Assembly: GCF_001456025.1 (NCBI RefSeq)
Contig: NZ_LMTZ01000003.1
Location: forward strand, 1-42,867
Reading direction: 5' to 3'
Origin: Mastigocoleus testarum BC008
Lineage (GTDB): Bacteria > Cyanobacteriota > Cyanobacteriia > Cyanobacteriales > Nostocaceae
Length of the DNA: 42,867 nucleotides
Both the position numbers and the translations under genes were made by a program. Of this stretch, positions 26,125-35,666 are shown piece after piece. Each line of letters begins with the position of its first letter. Within the stretch, counting starts at the first letter, position 1. The notes below the pieces were generated by a model. It was not told the DNA's origin. It ran no database searches and worked only from the letters and a program-made list of their open reading frames with translations.

Positions 26125-28824
26125 ATGAGAATCCTCAAAATCCAGACTTTACGCGGCCCCAACTATTGGAGCATTCGACGCCACAAGCTCATCGTCATGC
26201 GCCTCGACTTAGAAAACATTGCTGAGACGCCCTCGAATGAAATACCCGGTTTTTATGAAGGATTAGTTGAGGCACTGCCCAGTCTGGAAGCCCACTATTG
26301 TTCTCCGGGCTGTCGTGGTGGTTTCCTGATGCGGGTACGAGAAGGCACGATGATGGGTCATGTGGTAGAACATGTAGCCTTGGAACTACAAGAACTGACT
26401 GGGATGCGTTGCGGTTTCGGTCGCACGCGTGAAACAGCAACACCTGGTGTTTATCAGGTAGTTTTTGAGTATCTGAATGAGGAAGCCGGTCGCTATGCAG
26501 GTAGGGCTGCAGTGCGGTTATGCCAAAGCATTATTGAGCGAGGACGCTATCCAAAAGCAGAATTAGAGCAAGATTTGCAAGACCTCAAAGACTACTGGCG
26601 AGATGCGGCATTAGGACCTTCTACAGAGGCTATTGTTAAGGAAGCTGAGAAAAGAGGTATCCCCTGGATGCAACTAGGGGCACGCTTTTTAATTCAGCTT
26701 GGTTACGGCGTCAATCAAAAACGGATGCAGGCAACTATGACGGATAATACCGGCATCCTTGGCGTAGAACTAGCCTGTGATAAAGAAGCTACCAAACGTA
26801 TCTTATCCGGTGCTGGAGTTCCAGTTCCTCGAGGTACAGTTATTAACTTTTTGGACGATCTAGAAGACGCAATTGAATATGTTGGCGGTTATCCAATTGT
26901 AATTAAACCCCTTGATGGCAATCATGGGCGGGGAATTACGATTGATATTAGAAGCTGGGATGAAGCAGAAGCAGCTTACGATGCTGCTAAACAAATTTCC
27001 CGGTCTATCATTGTTGAACGTTACCATGTCGGCCAAGATCATCGCGTATTAGTTGTCGATGGTAAAGTGGTTGCTGTCGCCGAACGAGTACCGGCTCATG
27101 TCGTTGGTGATGGTAGATCAACTGTTGCCGAATTAATTGAGGAGATTAATAAAGATCCCCATCGTGGTGATGGACATGATAATTTATTAACCCGAATTGA
27201 GTTAGACCGCACCAGTTACCAGTTACTAGAAAAGCAAGGGTTGAGCATTAACAGCGTTCTCAATGAAGGGGAAGTATGTTATCTAAAAGCAACGGCTAAT
27301 TTAAGTACTGGTGGTGTTGCCGTAGATCGTACAGATCAAATTCACCCAGAGAATGTTTGGCTAGCACAACGGATAGTCAAGATTATTGGGTTAGATATTG
27401 CCGGGATAGATATAGTAACTACGGATATTAGTCGCCCACTACGGGAAGTTGATGGTGTAGTTGTAGAGGTCAATGCCGCGCCCGGATTTAGAATGCACGT
27501 AGCTCCCAGTAAAGGGGTGTCGCGTAATGTAGCCGGTGCGGTTATGGATATGCTATTTCCATCCGACAAACCCAGTCGTATACCAGTTCTCAGCGTTACT
27601 GGTACTAATGGTAAAACTACAACGACTCGACTTTTAGCACATATTTTCAAACAAACCGGTAAAGTAATTGGTTACACGACTACCGACGGCACTTATATCG
27701 GTAATTTCATGGTCGAGCCAGGAGATAATACTGGTCCCCAAAGTGCGCAGTTAATTTTACAAGATCCTACGGTGGAAGTGGCAGTTCTAGAAACAGCAAG
27801 GGGTGGTATCCTGCGTTCGGGAATCGCTTTTGACTCTGCTAATGTTGGCGTCGTATTAAACGTCGCATCCGACCACTTAGGTATTGGTGATATTGATACT
27901 ATTGACCAGTTAGCACATCTCAAGAGTGTAGTAGCCGAGGCGGTTTTCCCAGACGGTTATACTGTTCTCAATGCTGACGATCCCCGAGTGGCAGCAATGG
28001 CGCAGAGAACTAAAGCCAATATTGCTTACTTCACCATGAATCCTAATTCAGAACTAGTGCGGCAACACATCCAAAAAGGAGGAGTCGCAGCGGTTTATGA
28101 ACGGGGTTGTCTATCAATTCTCAAAGGTGATTGGACCCATCGCATTGAGCGGGCGGAGAATATCCCCTTAACTATGGGCGGACGCGCACCATTTATGATT
28201 GCCAATGCTTTAGCTGCATCCTTGGCTGCATTTGTGCAAAATGTTTCTATCGAGCAAATCCGTTTGGGCTTAAATACTTTCCGTGCTTCAGTAAGTCAAA
28301 CTCCAGGACGAATGAACTTGTTCGATCTAGGAAGACACCATGCTTTAGTGGATTATGCCCACAACCCCCATAGCTATCAAGCCGTAGGTGGCTTTGTTCG
28401 TAACTGGAGGGATGGAGAACGCATTGGTGTTGTTGGTGGACCTGGCGATCGCCGCGACGAAGATTTCATCATGTTAGGTAGACTAGCAGCAGAAATTTTC
28501 GACAAAATAATTATTAAAGAAGATGATGACACTAGAGGACGCAGACGAGGTTCGGCTGCCGATCTAATAGCCCAGGGGATCGAAGAAGTTAACCGAAATT
28601 GCAATTACCAAACAATTCTTGATGAAACTACAGCTGTGAATACAGCTTTAGATATGGCTACAGAAAAAAGTTTGGTTGTGATCCTACCTGAAAGTGTGAA
28701 TCGTGCGATTGGATTGATTAAAGCCCGTGGAGTAGTCAAGGAAGAATCATACGAACCGAATACCGGAACAAATCAAGTTGATTCTAGAACGGGAAAAAAC
28801 TATAAGGTAGTTAATTCGCGTTAA
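26125..28824 (+). CDS. cphA: Cyanophycin synthetase
   Basis: 899 residues, the usual length. The N-terminal domain (1-160) is followed by an ATP-grasp domain (about 210-480; G-G-Y-P-I-V-I-K-P-L-D-G-N-H-G-R-G, V-E-V-N-A-A-P-G-F-R) that adds Asp, and a Mur-ligase-like domain from about 485 with P-loop G493-T-N-G-K-T-T-T that adds Arg. D-Y-A-H-N-P-H and G-P-G-D-R-R lie toward the end. It polymerises aspartate and arginine into the nitrogen-storage granule using ATP and a primer. It is transcribed in the direction of cphB with a 174-base structured spacer, so the genes may be co-transcribed or cphA may have its own promoter. Confidence 0.97.
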   Translation: MRILKIQTLRGPNYWSIRRHKLIVMRLDLENIAETPSNEIPGFYEGLVEALPSLEAHYCSPGCRGGFLMRVREGTMMGHVVEHVALELQELTGMRCGFGRTRETATPGVYQVVFEYLNEEAGRYAGRAAVRLCQSIIERGRYPKAELEQDLQDLKDYWRDAALGPSTEAIVKEAEKRGIPWMQLGARFLIQLGYGVNQKRMQATMTDNTGILGVELACDKEATKRILSGAGVPVPRGTVINFLDDLEDAIEYVGGYPIVIKPLDGNHGRGITIDIRSWDEAEAAYDAAKQISRSIIVERYHVGQDHRVLVVDGKVVAVAERVPAHVVGDGRSTVAELIEEINKDPHRGDGHDNLLTRIELDRTSYQLLEKQGLSINSVLNEGEVCYLKATANLSTGGVAVDRTDQIHPENVWLAQRIVKIIGLDIAGIDIVTTDISRPLREVDGVVVEVNAAPGFRMHVAPSKGVSRNVAGAVMDMLFPSDKPSRIPVLSVTGTNGKTTTTRLLAHIFKQTGKVIGYTTTDGTYIGNFMVEPGDNTGPQSAQLILQDPTVEVAVLETARGGILRSGIAFDSANVGVVLNVASDHLGIGDIDTIDQLAHLKSVVAEAVFPDGYTVLNADDPRVAAMAQRTKANIAYFTMNPNSELVRQHIQKGGVAAVYERGCLSILKGDWTHRIERAENIPLTMGGRAPFMIANALAASLAAFVQNVSIEQIRLGLNTFRASVSQTPGRMNLFDLGRHHALVDYAHNPHSYQAVGGFVRNWRDGERIGVVGGPGDRRDEDFIMLGRLAAEIFDKIIIKEDDDTRGRRRGSAADLIAQGIEEVNRNCNYQTILDETTAVNTALDMATEKSLVVILPESVNRAIGLIKARGVVKEESYEPNTGTNQVDSRTGKNYKVVNSR

Positions 28825-29069
28825 GTCGAAATTTTTAGGTCTAAAATTCTTAAGTTTAAAGTTCGCGATCCTTTAAAGTTCTTAAGCTTAAATCTTAAGT
28901 TGAAAATTCTTAGATCTAAGAAATATCAAAAATTCAATTTACTAATTTTCCATTGAGTAAAATACTGATTTTGAAGTAGCAATAATTTGTCTTAAGTACG
29001 AAATATTACAGGCAATTATTTGCTCTAAAAACGTTTTTTACCCCGATGAAAATTTTTGCTTTCAAATAA

Positions 29070-29094
29070 ACCCGGTTTCTTTTTGAAGCCGGGT
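29070..29094. terminator. Strong hairpin downstream of cphA
   Basis: ACCCGGTTTC pairs with GAAGCCGGGT (one wobble) around TTTTT. It lies 246 bases after the cphA stop. The plus-strand flank is TAATTATTAT, so termination is plausible but the T-run is imperfect. Between it and cphA are only A/T-rich short repeats of the CTTAAG/TTAAGTT type; no gene is seen in 28825-29265. Confidence 0.5.
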
Positions 29095-29220
29095 AATTAT
29101 TATAGCAGCTTATATGACGCATATGGAAATGCTTATCATATCTTTATTTAATGGGAATTCGGGTTAGAGTCATTTATCTTCTTTATACCAATTCAATAAA
29201 TCATTGCAACAGATTCTACG

Positions 29221-29248
29221 GTAGAGACGTTGCATGCAACGTCTCTAC
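29221..29248. repeat. 28-bp perfect palindrome, second GTAGAGACG-family copy
   Basis: 14-base arms (GTAGAGACGTTGCA and complement) identical to the core of the copy at 19736-19765. It lies 17 bases beyond the tatA stop. Confidence 0.85.
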
Positions 29249-29265
29249 AAAATCTATCTGTCTCA

Positions 29266-29460
29266 TTATTTTTCCAAATTGGTATTATCTGAATCATGTT
29301 TTTCTGAATCATTCTCATCGCTGGGATTTTTTAATTCTTCTTTGAATCCCCGCAGTGTCTTTCCTAAAGAACTTCCTAACTGTGGAAGTTTTTTTGGTCC
29401 AAAAATCAAAACAGCCACTAGAGCAATAATTCCAAGTTCTGGTAAACCCAGTCCAAACAT
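29266..29460 (-). CDS. tatA: Sec-independent translocase TatA/E
   Basis: 64 residues. N-terminal G-L-G-L-P-E-L-G, one membrane helix (about 8-20), the F-G-P-K-K-L-P hinge (20-26), an amphipathic helix S-L-G-K-T-L-R-G-F-K, and an acidic hydrophilic tail. TatA forms the pore that moves folded proteins across the thylakoid or plasma membrane. GGAG precedes the ATG. TatC is not encoded in the window. TatB-like functions are often served by the same gene type in cyanobacteria. Confidence 0.93.
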   Translation of the reverse strand: MFGLGLPELGIIALVAVLIFGPKKLPQLGSSLGKTLRGFKEELKNPSDENDSEKHDSDNTNLEK

Positions 29461-29787
29461 AACTTTCTCCGTTCGCCTTTCTCAGTTAATCATAATGGGG
29501 ATTGGGGATTGGCGATTGGCGATTAGGGATTGGCGTTAGCGGAAGCGTGGCGTTAGCCATAAGCACTGCGTGCCGCCTTGCGGCATATGGCGATTGGCGA
29601 TTCGTTACTTATTACTTATTACTCACGCCTTATGTGAATTAGAAGCTGAAATAACGTAAATTCGTAGGAATAATCACAAACGTGATTTAAGCCGGTTCTT
29701 GAAACCCTTGATATTACAAGGCTGAATTTAATTCACATTAGCCGTTACTTATTACTCATTACTCATTACTCATTACTCCTTACTTCC
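29461..29787. repeat. Block of STRR and dispersed repeats between tatA and the kinase gene
   Basis: From left to right: GGGGATT/GGCGATT heptamers (29497-29534), a GGCGTTAGCGGAAGCGTGGC unit with CGTTAGCCAT, a small TGCCGC/GCGGCA hairpin (29571-29585), an inverted-repeat element (29632-29738) and four ATTACTC heptamers (29751-29778). No gene. The block lies between two minus-strand genes and includes the tatA promoter area. Confidence 0.7.
29632..29738. mobile_element. Possible MITE-like 107-bp inverted-repeat element
   Basis: Perfect 10-base ends (ATGTGAATTA and TAATTCACAT) enclose 87 bases, including an AATCAC/GTGATT hairpin. No coding frame and no convincing target-site duplication. It may be a non-autonomous element or a structured transcript end. 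Confidence 0.3.
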
Positions 29788-31395
29788 TTAATTCTCGCTG
29801 TGTCGGTTGCGTAAATCCTGAATTGGTAAATCGAACCACTCACTTAGCTCAGAAGCTAACCACTCAATTTCTGGGTCAGATTGTACTGTTCCGGCATCAC
29901 CACCAATCTGATATTTATGAACTCCCGCCCAAATGATTAAAGATGAGGGAACTTTAATTGGATATCCGGTATTACCTTTATTGGCTAAATGTCCGGGGAT
30001 ATAGACGATTTTATTTACATTTTTAGTTAGTGCTGGTGGAGTGACATTAAATTTAAGTCCTAAAATTTCTTTTTGTAACCAAATCTTCTGTTGATTTATA
30101 TATAACCGGACGCGCCCACATAAAGGAGAAAGAAATTGAGACGCGATCGCAGCACCAACACCCCAAAAAGGAACGGAAAATAAAGCCATCAATGGTAGAG
30201 GACTATGTAAAGCAGCAATAGTCCAAAAGAAAAGAAATGAGTTCCAAGCGGTTGCAAATAAACCAACTAACATTAGCGATCCATTAAAACCAGTTGGCGG
30301 AATAACAACTTCAAGACTATTTTTATTTTTTTTGAGTTTAATTTTACTACTTGATGGTTGGGTAATATTCCATTTGGAAATCTTTGTATTGCGATTCTTG
30401 TTTTGATTTGTGAGAGCAGAGTTTGAGCGGGAACGACCCCGTAATTTATGAAGATATTTTGGAACCCAGTTCTTTCCATCCCATTTCCAATTCTTTGAGG
30501 ATAAATCAGCAATTTGAGGTGGATTAAATTCCGATTTATCCGATCCAAATCGTGGGGACATTATTGACTTTTCCAAAGCCTTTAATGCTTGATGTGCAAA
30601 AGCTAAACGTTCTTCTAAAGTTGGTTCTATTAGCCAATTTAACCACTCAACAAATCCAGAACTCAAGGTAGTTAAATGGTCGAACTGAATTCGGAAATTC
30701 TTCTGGGGTAAATCTGCTGGATGATAACCTGTGATGAGATAAATTAAAGTTGCACCCAAACTATAAAGGTCAGAAGCCGGAACAGTGCGATCGCCAAATT
30801 GTTCTGGGGGCATATAACCGTAGGTTCCCACCACTGTCCTAGTTGCACCTTCACTTGCAACAGCTGTTTGTACAGAACCAAAATCTACTAAATATACTTC
30901 TCCAACATTATTGCCCGAGCGATCGCTCAATAAAATATTGCTGGGCTTGAGATCACGATGAATGACAGGTGGATTTTGTTTTTGGAGATAAATAAGAATT
31001 TCTAAAAGTTTTTTGGCTATTGCTTTGATTTCTAATTCTGTAAAAGCACGTCCGGCTTTGAGGATTTGCTCTAAATTTTTTGCTGGGATATAGGTTTGAA
31101 CTAAAGCAAATCCTTTGATTTTTGACGAATTTACTTCAAAATAATCTAGATAATCAGGAATTGCTGGATGTTGAAGTCTCTTTAAGATTTCTGCTTCTCG
31201 CTCAAAAAGTTTCAAATCATCCCATTCAAAGTCACTGTATAAAGAAAGCAATTTTATGACAACTAATTCTTGGGAGTTTAAATCTCTCGCTAGTAGAGTT
31301 CGTCTTCCAGACTTTTTACTTAACTGCTGCTGAATTGCGTAGCGTAAACCAGCAGAGTCGTTTCCCCAAAAATCGCTGTACTCTAAACTAGCCAT
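29788..31395 (-). CDS. Serine/threonine protein kinase with C-terminal membrane region
   Basis: 535 residues. Kinase domain about 15-275: ATP lysine in V-V-I-K48, catalytic H-R-D148-L-K-P-S-N, D-F-G at 171-173, activation-segment M-P-P-E-Q-F, and D-L-Y-S-L-G-A-T. The glycine-rich loop is degenerate (Q-L-S-K-K-S-G-R-R). A basic, Asn/Ser-rich linker (300-360) leads to two membrane helices (about 373-393 and 400-422) and a C-terminal soluble domain with several strands. Cyanobacteria carry many such Hanks-type kinases; the target is unknown. Divergent from the 32-residue-repeat genes. Confidence 0.9.
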   Translation of the reverse strand: MASLEYSDFWGNDSAGLRYAIQQQLSKKSGRRTLLARDLNSQELVVIKLLSLYSDFEWDDLKLFEREAEILKRLQHPAIPDYLDYFEVNSSKIKGFALVQTYIPAKNLEQILKAGRAFTELEIKAIAKKLLEILIYLQKQNPPVIHRDLKPSNILLSDRSGNNVGEVYLVDFGSVQTAVASEGATRTVVGTYGYMPPEQFGDRTVPASDLYSLGATLIYLITGYHPADLPQKNFRIQFDHLTTLSSGFVEWLNWLIEPTLEERLAFAHQALKALEKSIMSPRFGSDKSEFNPPQIADLSSKNWKWDGKNWVPKYLHKLRGRSRSNSALTNQNKNRNTKISKWNITQPSSSKIKLKKNKNSLEVVIPPTGFNGSLMLVGLFATAWNSFLFFWTIAALHSPLPLMALFSVPFWGVGAAIASQFLSPLCGRVRLYINQQKIWLQKEILGLKFNVTPPALTKNVNKIVYIPGHLANKGNTGYPIKVPSSLIIWAGVHKYQIGGDAGTVQSDPEIEWLASELSEWFDLPIQDLRNRHSEN

Positions 31396-32179
31396 GTCAA
31401 ATTGGTTTAAGCAAGTGATATTGCTAATTTAACGTACCCAAGAGTAGAAATACTGGACGAAATAAAATTTACTTCCACTTCGTTAACAAATCTTATATTT
31501 TTGGGATTATTGTCACAGCGAAGGAAGAGGGAAGAGGGAAGAAGGAAGAAGGTTTTATGTTGCCGAAGTTGCTTGTACTCCTCCCAAACCTTCTGGGTCC
31601 TGGAAGGACGGGGCTTGCATCCTTTCGGGGTCGGTTAGCGTAGCGTTGCGTCAGCAATGCTTGATGGAAGATTTTTTTGGAAAACGCGCTTATTGACATC
31701 TTCCCTCTTCCGTCTTCCTTCTTCCTTCCGACGAAGTCGGTCAAAATTAAATTAGCCAGTCATTGGTAATGAGTAATTGGCAACGGACTACTCTGAATAA
31801 ATCCTGGCAATAGAAAAAAGGGAAAGGGGAGCAGAAAAGTATATTAGTCACTAAGTGCTGTAGTAGCAAATTACTACTTATTGGTATTAACCCTATTTAT
31901 TTTAGATATAAATTAACTCTAATAATGCTAAAAACGTGATTTTAGATTATTACGGATAATAATCTGTTTTGATATTAATATCTCTTGATATACAGCTAAA
32001 AGCAGTGTAAAACAAATAATCTCAAATAAATATATAACTACAAAAATCTAACTATCAATATTATTTTCAATAACTGTAAATGAGAATACGTTTGAAAAAA
32101 TAATCTTTCTGATAAAAGATAAGTAAACAATGAGACTTTAATTTTTATTTACTTAAGATATTTAGGAGTAACGCGAATC
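31396..32179. other. Spacer between kinase and repeat-protein gene, with an inverted-repeat block
   Basis: It holds a purine-rich inverted-repeat block (31521-31729) and otherwise A/T-rich sequence. The last 150 bases should contain the promoter of the first repeat-protein gene, whose ATG follows AGGAG at 32163-32167. No gene is supported. Confidence 0.55.
31521..31729. repeat. Purine-rich imperfect inverted repeat
   Basis: GAAGGAAGAGGGAAG-type sequence (31521-31552) faces CTTCCCTCTTCCGTC-type sequence (31700-31729). The central 150 bases contain TAGCGTAGCG-like dispersed repeat pieces. The frame running through it is a composition artefact. Confidence 0.5.
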
Positions 32180-33400
32180 ATGAAATATGTTGATATAAAT
32201 TTGTTGGAAGTTATTTGGCAAGTGTTAGCTAGAAGTATCGGTTACGAGGATATGATTAACACTTGCCAAAATCTTATTACAGATACGAGAACAGATAGTA
32301 GGTTCAGCCAAAATTTAATTTTTTTATTTAATAAGTCTTTCTGTGAAGCACAAGCAAAAATTGCATCTAAATGTCGAGAAGAACTTATCAAACAATCTAT
32401 TATGACTCTATATCGTGGAGTGATAAGCTACCAACCACCACAAAATGATTATGAAATAAAAAATATAGAAACTAAAATACAATTTTTGAATATTGAGTTA
32501 AAAGATATTGAAAAAATTAGACAAAATGGTAGACAGAAGTTTGCTCATAACATTATTGAAGAATTGTTGACACAATTATTTAAATTAAACGATAGGTCTT
32601 CTCTGAAGACTCAAGAGTATATAGATAAGTTAATAGAAGAAGCAGAAAAAGACTGTGATGCTAAATTTTACAAAAATACCCTTCGAGATAAAGAATTTGG
32701 TTTGCGTAAAGAGTTATACGATATTTTTTTCACAGAGATAGAAGAGAATCAAGAACTTAACAATATCTTCGGTAAAGATTTACTTCCCCTTAGGGACATG
32801 ACAACCATTAGAATTAATAATTTGCCTACACGTCATGTCATAAAGAAACTAGATGGAAAACTTTTTAGTGCCCCAGTAAAACCAATCCCAGTCAGACCTG
32901 GTACCTCTTGGAGAAAATTAAGGTATGGGAAAAAAACTGTGAATAATATTCAAGATAATGTGAATTTTACCGAAGTACAGAGAGAATTAAAATCAAATGT
33001 GCCCTCGGAAGTGTTAGAGAAATCTTTACAAGATGCTTGCAATCTTGAATCTGATTTATGGCGCGCGAAGAAAATTGGGGAATTGGCACCAAAATTACCT
33101 CCAAAACTATTAAAGCAGGCTTTGGAAACTGTCCTTGATATGAAATCTGAATTATGGCGTGCTAATGCTTTAGGAGATTTAGCACCATACCTCTCAACAA
33201 AATTATTAGAGCAAGCTTTTGATACTATCAGTAATATTAAGTCTGAATTATGGCGTGTAAAAGCACTAAGCAAATTAGCGCCACATCTAACACCAAAATT
33301 GTTAGAACAAGCTTTGGAATTAGCCAACGGAATTAAATCTGAATATAATCGCACAAGAGCATTGGAAGAATTGACACCATATCTTCCTCCAAATGAATAG
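32180..33400 (+). CDS. Unknown protein with four C-terminal 32-residue repeats, copy 1
   Basis: 406 residues; AGGAG precedes the ATG by 12 bases. The N-terminal 240 residues are alpha-helical by composition (I-W-Q-V-L-A, F-C-E-A-Q-A-K-I-A-S-K-C-R-E-E-L, a charged coiled-coil-like stretch about 90-165) and match no family I know. Residues 274-401 are four tandem 32-residue repeats of the pattern L-P-P-K-L-L-E-Q-A-L, then I-K-S-E-L-W-R-A-x-A-L-G-x-L-A-P. Similar helical repeats occur in large cyanobacterial proteins with NTPase or caspase-like domains and probably form a binding solenoid. A paralogue follows at 34361. The function is unknown. Confidence 0.8.
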   Translation: MKYVDINLLEVIWQVLARSIGYEDMINTCQNLITDTRTDSRFSQNLIFLFNKSFCEAQAKIASKCREELIKQSIMTLYRGVISYQPPQNDYEIKNIETKIQFLNIELKDIEKIRQNGRQKFAHNIIEELLTQLFKLNDRSSLKTQEYIDKLIEEAEKDCDAKFYKNTLRDKEFGLRKELYDIFFTEIEENQELNNIFGKDLLPLRDMTTIRINNLPTRHVIKKLDGKLFSAPVKPIPVRPGTSWRKLRYGKKTVNNIQDNVNFTEVQRELKSNVPSEVLEKSLQDACNLESDLWRAKKIGELAPKLPPKLLKQALETVLDMKSELWRANALGDLAPYLSTKLLEQAFDTISNIKSELWRVKALSKLAPHLTPKLLEQALELANGIKSEYNRTRALEELTPYLPPNE

Positions 33401-34360
33401 CTCAAAGTAATGACTGGAAAAACGTAATTTATAATAGCATTGCGTACCACCTTGCAGTATTATAGCTACATAGTGTGCAATAAAGTACTGCTCGTTTGGC
33501 TTTAACTGTAGCTAATATGAGGTGTAAAAGTCTTTTGTCACGAAAAATTATTGTCAGCCTGGATTCGTTTACCCATATTAATAGAATCTGCAACGTCTGC
33601 GAAGCCTAATAGAAAGTGGCGTAGGCATAATAACCTCTTGCGGATACCGTATTTGTGTAAGGTAAATCCTTTGGGGACAAAGCAATCATATGTCCCCAAA
33701 GTCATATAGCTAACATAAAACTCAGTAAAAGCTCTGAATAAACACGAGGAACGGGGAACGGGGAAAAATAAAAATGTGTTTATTTCATTCGTAAGAGTTA
33801 TCTTTTGGCTGCATACTTGCTATTTAATATTGCACATTATTTATTACTTTTTACTTTCTCCTTCTTATGGAGTGTTGATAGCTTATTTTCTTTTCCATTG
33901 TCTTTTCCCAATAGTTAAGGCTTAGATTGGGACAAGAGCAAAGGGCTTTTGTTGATAATGGTGTAAGTTATCAATAAAAAGTAAATTTTTGATTTTTATT
34001 TGTTTTAGGCTCTTATATTACTCTCGCAAGATAATAATATTGGAGACAATCTTGTCCGCAGCTAGAGGTTAAGTTCCACATACAGCATTAATACGTCAGC
34101 GTACATTACGTGTAAATGCCGGTTTGGTTTTTCCTTGCCTTTATGGAAATAGCTGTAAACAAAATATTGTTAAGTATTTAGGCTCTACAGCCTGAATACG
34201 CAGATAGAGCCTGCAGTTTCAGCATACGGAACGTGACTTATCCCGGAACGGCTGGAAAATTTATTTTTGCATAAAGCCTTTCAATGTAAGGATTTCACAA
34301 AAATATATATATTCTGACGATATTGATGAGCGTTAAGGTGTGTTATTGGTGGCTATTGGG
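33401..34360. other. Spacer between the two repeat-protein paralogues
   Basis: No gene. Two good hairpins: TTTGGGGACA/TGTCCCCAAA (33670-33700, 11-base loop) and AGGCTCTA/TAGAGCCT (34180-34212). Short GGGGAACGGG repeats are near 33750. Neither hairpin has a T-run. The spacer is long for a simple tandem gene duplication, so material has been inserted or has decayed. Confidence 0.5.
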
Positions 34361-35627
34361 ATGAAATATACTGATATAAAGTTTTTGGGAGCGATCTGGC
34401 AAGTTTTAGCTGAACATACAGGTTATGAACTGATGAAAAAAGTTTGCCAAGATGTTGTTAAATATAATATCGAAACAAATCACAATATCGGCCAAGACTT
34501 AGTCTTCATACTTTACGATTCTTTTTATAAAGCACAGAATATAATCTTATCCAAATGTAGAGAAGAACTAATCGAACAGTCCACTATAATTTCATATCGT
34601 GGGATACCAACTTATAAGCCACAGGAAAATGATTATGATATTAGAAAACTAGAAAATAAAATACAATCTTTAGCTCTTCAATTAAAAAAAAAATCATATT
34701 AACCAAGCAAACTATCGACAAACGATAAATCGAGATAGTGATCTTGGAATAATATTGATGCGATTATCTGACTCAGATAATCAGTTATCGAAAGAAAATG
34801 AAGGACATTTAGATAAGCTAATTCAAGAAGCAGAACAGGATTGTGACGTCAAGTCTTATAGAAGTAAACTGAGAGATAAAGAAAATGGTTTAGGTCAAAT
34901 ATTACAAGAGGTTTTTTTAACAGAAATAGAAGACAATGATGAGCTTAATAATATATTTGATGCTCATCTATTTGCCTCAAAATTTAATACTGATTTATTA
35001 ACCTTCAAGGATGTAAACTATCTCAGAACAGATTATTCAAAACATCATATTTTAGAAAAACCAGAGGAACAAAAATTAGCAACTATCGAGCAATTCTCAG
35101 CCAATTCAAGTATTTATCAAGAAAAATTAGGAAATCAGGCAAAAGTAACTGATGATGGTGATTTTCAGGATAAGAAAAACCTCATCAAAGTAGTGAAAGA
35201 TTTACTACCTAAGCTTTCCCCCGAACAGTTCGAAAAGGCTTTGGATATTCCTTGCGATCGTGAGTCTGACATGCGACGTGCCAAGAAATTGGAGGAATTA
35301 GCACCAGATCTACCCCCAGAAGTATTAGAGCGAGCTTTAGAAATTACCTGTAATATTGAATCTGAATTATGGCGTGCAAAAGCACTAGGAGAGTTAGCAC
35401 CACGTCTCTCCAGAAAATTATTAGAGCGAGCTTTTTATACAGCCTGTGATATTAAATCAGAATTATCCCGTGTGAAAGCATTGAGTAAGTTAGCACCATA
35501 TCTAACGCCAAAACTGTTAGAAGAAGCTTTGGAAGTTACTCGTGGAATTAAGTCAAAATACAATCGTACAAGGGCATTGGAAGAGTTGACGCCGTATTTT
35601 TCTGCGAAACAACCCAATGGTGGGTAA
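34361..35627 (+). pseudogene. Unknown protein with four 32-residue repeats, copy 2, frameshifted at an A10 run
   Basis: The start M-K-Y-T-D-I-K-F-L-G-A-I-W-Q-V-L mirrors copy 1 (M-K-Y-V-D-I-N-L-L-E-V-I-W-Q-V-L). The frame runs to a stop at 34700-34702. Just before it lie ten A residues (34684-34693). With nine A, the reading would continue without a stop into the frame that reaches 35627, and the joined protein (about 422 residues) would align with copy 1 end to end, including L-D-K-L-I-Q-E-A-E-Q-D-C against I-D-K-L-I-E-E-A-E-K-D-C. The four repeats are at 35214-35597. Either a one-base insertion, a sequencing error, or productive slippage at the A-run. Confidence 0.8.
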
Positions 35628-35666
35628 TTGGCAATTGAATTGGTAATCAGCTTGCTTTGTTTGGTG

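Noticed and set aside
29151..29539. Plus-strand frames over tatA and its repeats
   Set aside because: They are antisense to tatA and include the palindrome and STRR sequence.
31493..31744. Minus-strand 83-codon frame
   Set aside because: It translates a purine-rich inverted repeat and dispersed repeat pieces; low-complexity product.
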